Shown piece by piece: positions 7,362 through 11,049 of a DNA stretch of 11,049 nucleotides. The notes beneath the pieces are model-generated. The model was not told the DNA's origin and searched no databases. It saw only the letters and a program-made list of their open reading frames with translations. The position numbers and the translations under genes were made by a program. The stretch is from an uncultured Clostridium sp. (lineage in GTDB: Bacteria > Bacillota > Clostridia > Peptostreptococcales > Peptostreptococcaceae), in the NCBI GenBank assembly GCA_900557165.1, contig USRS01000084.1, positions 1 through 11,049 on the forward strand, given 5' to 3'. How positions within the stretch are numbered: the first letter of the stretch is position 1; each line of letters starts with the position of its first letter.

Positions 7362-7535
7362 AAGGAAGTGGTAGTGAAAATATCTCAAACTAACACGAGA
7401 AACTCTTCAAAGGAGCTTTAAATGTACGGAAATAAATTAAGCCCATTCAAGAGTATAAAATAAATCCTTTTGGGTAGATAACAATTAAACCACTTCCTTT
7501 ACAAAAAAGCTAAACATTAAGTTTAGCTTTTTTAT
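7362..7535 (+). ncRNA. Candidate structured non-coding RNA, class not recognised
   Basis: This is a noticeably less AT-rich island inside a 404-base gene-free interval. AAGGAAGTGGT (7362-7372) pairs perfectly over 11 bp with ACCACTTCCTT (7489-7499), enclosing about 116 bases. Inside are TCTC/GAGA (7383-7386/7397-7400), ACTCTT/AAGAGT (7402-7407/7449-7454), and GCTT(T)AA/TTAAGC (7415-7421/7437-7442). AAAGGA (7409-7414), inside the ACTCTT hairpin, could pair with TCCTTT (7465-7470) outside it, making a pseudoknot. A terminator follows at once (7503-7535), so the product would be about 170 bases. I compared it by memory with common riboswitches, 6S RNA, tmRNA, SRP RNA and small ribozymes and found no convincing match. 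A small 6S-like RNA (end helix, large bubble, apical hairpin) is the nearest shape. Being before gene 7659 it could be a leader, but the terminator is not interlocked with the fold. Confidence 0.6.
7503..7535 (+). terminator. Terminator of the structured RNA
   Basis: AAAAAAGCTAAAC (7503-7515) pairs perfectly with GTTTAGCTTTTTT (7521-7533) around the loop ATTAA. This is a 13-bp stem whose 3' arm is itself the T run. It starts four bases after the RNA's end helix and shares no bases with it. Confidence 0.9.
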
Positions 7536-7658
7536 TGTGTAAAATTATTGAGTATTATACATTAATTACAAAATATTATTTTTAAATTTATAACTTTTTT
7601 TAGTAAAATTAGAGATAATATTTTTATAGAAGAACCTTTTATGAAAGGAGATATTAAA

Positions 7659-7991
7659 ATGGATTGTGTAAAATGTATAACAAATGGTATTGATTTAAAT
7701 AGAAAAATGGCCAAAGCTGTATTATTTGGTGCTATAACAGCAGGTGTAACAGCAGGAGCATATGTGGGAATAAGAAAAATAGCTCAGTTAGTTGAAGATA
7801 AAAGGTTAGCTAGATATTATGAAGATGAAATAGAAGAAATTTTACAAGAAAAAGAAAAAATGCAGTTTTATGAGGATGAATTTAAAAGACAAGAAAAAGA
7901 AGAAGAGGAAGCTTTAGCAAAGGCTGTTGATGAATTTAATTCTAGAAGATTAAAGAGAGATGAATGTCCACATTGTAGTAGTGAAAAATAA
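7659..7991 (+). CDS. Small single-pass membrane protein with terminal CxxC pairs
   Basis: I do not recognise this protein. From ATG 7659 it has 110 residues. An N-terminal C3-V-K-C6 comes first, then a Gly/Ala-rich hydrophobic helix (about residues 18-38, AKAVLFGAITAGVTAGAYVG) flanked by basic residues. A long, highly charged Glu/Lys-rich segment (about 45-95) likely forms a coiled coil, and the tail carries C103-P-H-C106. The two CxxC pairs suggest metal binding or thiol chemistry; that is inference. Overall it resembles YtxH-like small membrane proteins only in layout. ATG 7659 is chosen because AAAGGAG (7644-7650) lies 8 bases before it. An in-frame ATG at 7641 lies upstream of that site and lacks a clear one of its own. 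The gene is monocistronic, between the terminators at 7503 and 8007. Confidence 0.82.
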   Translation: MDCVKCITNGIDLNRKMAKAVLFGAITAGVTAGAYVGIRKIAQLVEDKRLARYYEDEIEEILQEKEKMQFYEDEFKRQEKEEEEALAKAVDEFNSRRLKRDECPHCSSEK

Positions 7992-8006
7992 AATTTAAAT
8001 ATATAA

Positions 8007-8046
8007 AAAATAAAATAAGTCATATAAAAGTGGCTTATTTTATTTT
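8007..8046 (+). terminator. Strong terminator after the small membrane protein gene
   Basis: AAAATAAAATAAGTCA (8007-8022) pairs with TGGCTTATTTTATTTT (8031-8046) over 16 bp with one T-G pair and an eight-base loop, 15 bases after the stop codon. The long A/T outer arms could work in both directions, but no opposing gene is present. Confidence 0.85.
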
Positions 8047-8073
8047 ATGTAAATATAAAACAATAATAGAATA

Positions 8074-8082
8074 TGCTATAAT
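8074..8082 (+). promoter_or_regulatory. Extended -10 promoter of alr
   Basis: TGCTATAAT (8074-8082) is a perfect extended -10 (TGn plus TATAAT). The -35 region 17 bases upstream is poor, which extended -10 promoters tolerate. The start would be near 8089, leaving a leader of about 59 bases to the alr ATG. Confidence 0.5.
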
Positions 8083-8147
8083 TAAATTAAGATTTTCAGA
8101 TGACATAAAATAATTTACTAAATAAAATATGTTAGGGGGATGTTGCA

Positions 8148-9320
8148 ATGTTACCAAAAATTTATAAAAGTAGGGAAGCTATAGATACATCTAAACTGAG
8201 AGCATTTGCAGAAATTAATCTAACAAATTTTAAACATAATATTGAAGTTATCAAAAATATGTTAGATGATAATTGTGAAATAGTTGGGGTGGTAAAGGCA
8301 AATGCCTATGGCCATGGTGCTGTGGAAGTTGCTAGTTACTTTGAAAGTATAGGTATTAAACACTTTGCAGTGGCATGTATTAGTGAAGGCATTGAATTAA
8401 GAAATGGTGATATAAAAGGGGAAATAATAGTACTGGGATATACGCCTATATGTCAAAAGGATGATTTAATTAAATATGACCTTACACAAGCGCTTGTAAA
8501 TAGTCAATATGCTAAAGAATTAAGTGAATTAGCAGGTGTTGTAAAATGCCATGTAGCTCTTAATACCGGAATGAATAGAATAGGTGAAAATAGAGAACAT
8601 ATGCAAGAAATAGAATCCATATATAAAATGAAAAATTTAAGTATAACAGGTATATTTTCTCATTTATGTAGAGCAGATAGTGAAGAAGAAGAAGATATAT
8701 TATTTACTAAAAAACAAATTGAAAATTTTGATTACATAATAGATAAATTAAAAAAAGATGAATTTGATTTGGGAGAAATACATTTGCAAAATTCTTATGG
8801 AATAACTACATATAGAGAAATTCATAGGGATTTAGCAAGACCAGGAATTATATTATACGGTGTACCTTGTGATCCATGTGATGATATTTTATGTAAACTA
8901 CCAAAAGAAGAACAATTTAAACCAACCATGTCTTTAAGATGTAAGGTAGCCATGGTAAAAAATGTTGATGCAGGTGAAAATATAGGATATGGAAATAATT
9001 TTACTACACCAAAACCTATGAAAATTGCAACTATTACTATAGGATATGCAGATGGTTTTTCAAGAGCCGTATCTAAAAAAGATTTTAAAGTTTTAGTAAA
9101 TGGTCAATATGGAAGAATTATAGGAAATGTTTGCATGGATCAAACTATGATAGATGTAAGTAATATTGACAATGTAAAAGAAGGTGATATTGTCACTTTA
9201 TTTGGCCAAGACGGAGAAAATTATTTGCCAGTAAATCAATTGAGTAAATTAAGTGGAACTATTACAAATGAAACATTAAGTTGTATAGGAAGTAGAGTTG
9301 AAAGAGTTTACCACTTATAA
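8148..9320 (+). CDS. alr: Alanine racemase
   Basis: Alr interconverts L- and D-alanine with pyridoxal phosphate in the cytoplasm, supplying D-alanine for peptidoglycan. The 390-residue protein has the PLP-binding lysine K50 in VVKANAYGHGA at the start of the TIM barrel. ARPGIILYG lies near the barrel end, and the second-base tyrosine is Y281 in NIGYGNNFTTP, followed by IGYADGFSR. GNVCMDQTMIDV is in the C-terminal beta domain. All hallmarks of a fold-type III racemase are present. The N-terminus, MLPKIYKSREAIDTSKLRAFAEINL, is some 15 residues longer than in many Alr proteins, which begin close to the AEINL strand. The ribosome site AGGGGGA (8134-8140) 7 bases before ATG 8148 supports this longer start. 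A racemase for another amino acid is possible, since family members vary in substrate. Its own promoter and terminator make it monocistronic. Confidence 0.93.
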   Translation: MLPKIYKSREAIDTSKLRAFAEINLTNFKHNIEVIKNMLDDNCEIVGVVKANAYGHGAVEVASYFESIGIKHFAVACISEGIELRNGDIKGEIIVLGYTPICQKDDLIKYDLTQALVNSQYAKELSELAGVVKCHVALNTGMNRIGENREHMQEIESIYKMKNLSITGIFSHLCRADSEEEEDILFTKKQIENFDYIIDKLKKDEFDLGEIHLQNSYGITTYREIHRDLARPGIILYGVPCDPCDDILCKLPKEEQFKPTMSLRCKVAMVKNVDAGENIGYGNNFTTPKPMKIATITIGYADGFSRAVSKKDFKVLVNGQYGRIIGNVCMDQTMIDVSNIDNVKEGDIVTLFGQDGENYLPVNQLSKLSGTITNETLSCIGSRVERVYHL

Positions 9321-9323
9321 TAT

Positions 9324-9381
9324 AAATAAACCTTATACAATAAGTACTCAAAGAGAGTATTATTTGTGTAGGGTTATTTTT
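9324..9381 (+). terminator. Long imperfect terminator after alr
   Basis: ACCTTATACAA (9330-9340) pairs with TTGTGTAGGGT (9364-9374) with two G-T pairs, and TACTC (9345-9349) with GAGTA (9355-9359) at the tip. The outer AAA and T-rich 3' arm continue to about 9381. It starts three bases after the stop codon. The stem has an internal loop near 9341-9344, so it is less regular than the other terminators here. Confidence 0.7.
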
Positions 9382-9468
9382 ATGTAAAAATATATGAAGT
9401 TTTAAATAAGAATATAAAAAATTTTATGGGAGAATATAAATATATAATTTTGTAGTTAGGAGATTAAT

Positions 9469-10713
9469 ATGATAAAAAATAGGAATATTATAAATAAAAT
9501 TATATATTTACTCATGATAATATTTATTTTTTTCAACATGGTGGGTATAAGTAATGGAATTAGTAATAAAGAAGAAAATAAAAAAATTCATAAAAATATA
9601 GTGATTGAAAATATTCATGTTGGAAAATTGACAAAACAAAGTGCTATAAATAAATTAAAAAAGAATTATCCTGTAAAAAATTTTAATATTATTTATAATA
9701 GTAAAAAATGGACAATAAATGTGGAAGATATAGATTTAAATTACCATATAGATGAAAGTGTACAAGAAGCTTTTGACTATACAAGAAGCGATAAAATATG
9801 GAATAATTTAAAAAGAAAAGGCAAATTAAATATAAACAAAACTTATAATATAAAACTTAAAGCTACATATGATGAGGCTAAATTAAGTAAAATAATGCAA
9901 AAAATTTGCAAGGAAATAAATATAGATGCTGTGGATGCAACTTTTAATGTAGAGCCAAGTGGTGAAATAAAAAGAGGGAAATCTAAAGAAGGTAGACAGG
10001 TTGATTTGTCTAAAGTAAAAGAAGAAATTTACGATATGATAAATAAAAAGAAAATAAAAAACATCAACTTAACAGTAATAACATTATATCCTAAAACTAC
10101 TACTAAACAGGTGCAAAGTATCAATTGTATATTAGGTAAATTTAGTACAACATTTAATAATGATACATCTAGAGGTAGTAATATACATGTAGCTGGTGAA
10201 AGTACAAGTGATATTTTGTTAATGCCTGGGGAAACTTTTTCTTATAACAAAACTACAGGAGCAAGAAATTGGGTAAACGGATATAAAAGTGCTCCAGTGA
10301 TCGTAGGAGGAAAAGTTGTAAATGGTGAAGGGGGGGGAGTGTGTCAAGTATCTACTACAATTTATAATGCAGCCTTAATGTCAGGACTTATTATTGATGA
10401 AGTTCATAATCATAGCTTACCATCTAGATATGCACCAAGAGGAAGAGATGCAACCGTATCTTATGGATATACAGATTTAAAATTTTCAAATCCTTTTAAT
10501 CATCCAATTTACATAAAAAATATAGTTGGAAAAGGAGCTATAACATCAAAAATTTATGGGTGTGAGATGGATAGAGAAAAAATAATAATTAGAATGGAAG
10601 AAGAATATACGAAAAATAAAATTACTGTAAAAACCTATAGGTTATATTTAGATGAAGAAAATAATATTATGAGAAAAGAATTAGTAAATACAAGTATTTA
10701 TAAACATCACTAA
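9469..10713 (+). CDS. VanW-family exported protein
   Basis: VanW proteins are named from glycopeptide-resistance clusters, but their biochemical role is unknown; most, like this one, lie outside such clusters. The 414-residue protein starts with a basic N-terminus and a hydrophobic segment (about 8-31) that is a signal peptide or membrane anchor. Residues about 40-215 look like the putative peptidoglycan-binding domain often found before VanW. The VanW domain begins near F225 (FSTTFNNDTSRGSNIHVAGE), with LMPGETFSYN, the conserved G-G-G-V-C292-Q-V-S-T-T-I-Y-N-A, and VHNHSLPSRYAP. The C-terminus ends in the usual VKTYRLYLDEENN-type strand and has no added G5 domain. AGGAG (9458-9462) is 6 bases before ATG 9469. 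The G-G-G motif is encoded by an eight-G run (10330-10337), striking in such AT-rich DNA. No vanA/vanB-type genes are visible nearby, so resistance should not be inferred. Confidence 0.9.
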   Translation: MIKNRNIINKIIYLLMIIFIFFNMVGISNGISNKEENKKIHKNIVIENIHVGKLTKQSAINKLKKNYPVKNFNIIYNSKKWTINVEDIDLNYHIDESVQEAFDYTRSDKIWNNLKRKGKLNINKTYNIKLKATYDEAKLSKIMQKICKEINIDAVDATFNVEPSGEIKRGKSKEGRQVDLSKVKEEIYDMINKKKIKNINLTVITLYPKTTTKQVQSINCILGKFSTTFNNDTSRGSNIHVAGESTSDILLMPGETFSYNKTTGARNWVNGYKSAPVIVGGKVVNGEGGGVCQVSTTIYNAALMSGLIIDEVHNHSLPSRYAPRGRDATVSYGYTDLKFSNPFNHPIYIKNIVGKGAITSKIYGCEMDREKIIIRMEEEYTKNKITVKTYRLYLDEENNIMRKELVNTSIYKHH

Positions 10714-10819
10714 AAAATTATAATTTAATGTTTAAAATAAAATTAATAAGGTATATATAGTATCAATTAGAATTAAATAAATATTTTAAATAAATTATAA
10801 TAAAGGGGAGGATATTAAA

Positions 10820-11049
10820 ATGAAAAAATTTGTATGTACAGTATGTGGTTATATATATGAGGGAGAAAGTGCACCTGAAGTATGTCCAGTTTGTAAGGTA
10901 AGCGGTGATAAATTTGAAGAAATAAAATCCGATAGAAAATGGGCAGATGAACATAGAATAGGTATAGCACAAGGAGTAGATGAAAAAGTTGTAGAAGATT
11001 TACGAGCTAATTTTGTAGGAGAATGTTCAGAAGTTGGAATGTACTTAGC
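10820..11049 (+). CDS. Reverse rubrerythrin (rubredoxin-first), 3' end cut by window
   Basis: Only the first 76 residues are in the window and the frame is open at the edge. The N-terminus is a rubredoxin domain with iron ligands C6, C9 (CTVCG) and C22, C25 (CPVCK). This is followed by a linker and the start of the rubrerythrin four-helix diiron domain ([16 protein letters not shown]68 and E71 are candidate carboxylates). Rubredoxin before rubrerythrin is the 'reverse' order known from clostridia, where such proteins act as NADH-linked peroxide/oxygen reductases in the cytoplasm and are often labelled 'NADH peroxidase'. GGGGAGGA (10805-10812) lies 7 bases before ATG 10820. In C. acetobutylicum homologues are PerR-controlled, but I see no clear PerR palindrome in 10714-10819. 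No GC-stem terminator separates it from the vanW gene. Confidence 0.92.
   Translation, partial: MKKFVCTVCGYIYEGESAPEVCPVCKVSGDKFEEIKSDRKWADEHRIGIAQGVDEKVVEDLRANFVGECSEVGMYL

Noticed and set aside
7362..7500. The structured segment as a known RNA (6S RNA, c-di-GMP, SAM, TPP, guanidine, purine, THF or ZTP riboswitch, SRP RNA, hammerhead or twister ribozyme)
   Set aside because: None of the conserved core sequences I know for these classes is present. A compact 6S-like shape remains possible but the length and inner helices do not fit well, so no class was assigned.
10796..10801. Perfect TATAAT as the rubrerythrin promoter
   Set aside because: It lies too close to the start: transcription would begin inside the ribosome site at 10805-10812, and no -35 is visible.
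10714..10819. PerR operator before the reverse rubrerythrin
   Set aside because: Homologues elsewhere are PerR-controlled, but I found only AT-rich half-site resemblances and no symmetric TTATAAT-type palindrome.
10763..10972. Minus-strand frame of 69 codons overlapping the rubrerythrin start
   Set aside because: It runs opposite to a clear rubredoxin domain, has no ribosome site and consists of Phe/Ile/Tyr runs typical of antisense AT-rich sequence.
1..11049. CRISPR arrays, insertion sequences, prophage genes, tRNA or rRNA genes
   Set aside because: I saw no regularly spaced repeats, transposase or integrase motifs, terminal inverted repeats, cloverleaf or rRNA-like stretches on either strand.

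Overview
The window is a very AT-rich, fully co-oriented stretch (every convincing gene is on the + strand) from a low-GC Gram-positive anaerobe, most likely a Clostridium sensu stricto or close relative. The basis is the AT-biased codon use, purine-rich Shine-Dalgarno sites before nearly every gene, the Firmicute order dnaG-rpoD-trmK-nif3, a T-box leader, a VanW protein, a Spo0A-box-like site, and a terminal rubredoxin-first ('reverse') rubrerythrin typical of clostridia. I cannot name the species.

Layout. 1-194: tandem promoter-like elements, the first overlapping a perfect match to the Spo0A box core. 195-3191: macromolecular-synthesis genes, DNA primase (dnaG) and the principal sigma factor (rpoD/sigA), closed by a terminator. 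3316-5115: trmK (tRNA m1A22 methyltransferase) and a Nif3/YqfO-like dinuclear-metal protein, 15 bases apart. 5138-6147: a tryptophan-specific T-box riboswitch (specifier UGG, bulge UGGC) controlling a TrpP-type tryptophan transporter, with its own terminator. 6271-7254: an unrecognised secreted protein of 327 residues. 7255-7658: a gene-free interval whose centre (about 7362-7535) looks like an independent structured RNA: an 11-bp end-to-end helix, inner helices, a possible pseudoknot, and an intrinsic terminator directly after it. 7659-7991: an unrecognised 110-residue single-pass membrane protein with CxxC pairs at both ends. 8148-9320: alanine racemase (alr). 9469-10713: VanW-family exported protein. 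10820-end: reverse rubrerythrin, cut by the window edge.

How the genes work together. The first four genes are housekeeping: replication priming, transcription initiation and tRNA modification. trpP forms a self-contained amino-acid supply unit: uncharged tRNA-Trp should stabilise the antiterminator and allow synthesis of the transporter. Alr makes D-alanine for peptidoglycan, and the VanW protein has a cell-surface domain layout, so the two may share an envelope theme, although a terminator separates them. The rubrerythrin belongs to oxidative-stress defence in anaerobes.

Three starts are placed by their Shine-Dalgarno sites rather than by the longest reading frame: rpoD at GTG 2034, trpP at ATG 5557 and the small membrane protein at ATG 7659. 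The most promising undescribed element is the structured RNA at 7362-7535. It also contains two abutting mini reading frames, whose ribosome-site-like sequences are each complementary to a downstream segment of the same RNA. All coordinates, motifs and pairings were read by eye. No database search, folding calculation or alignment was run.
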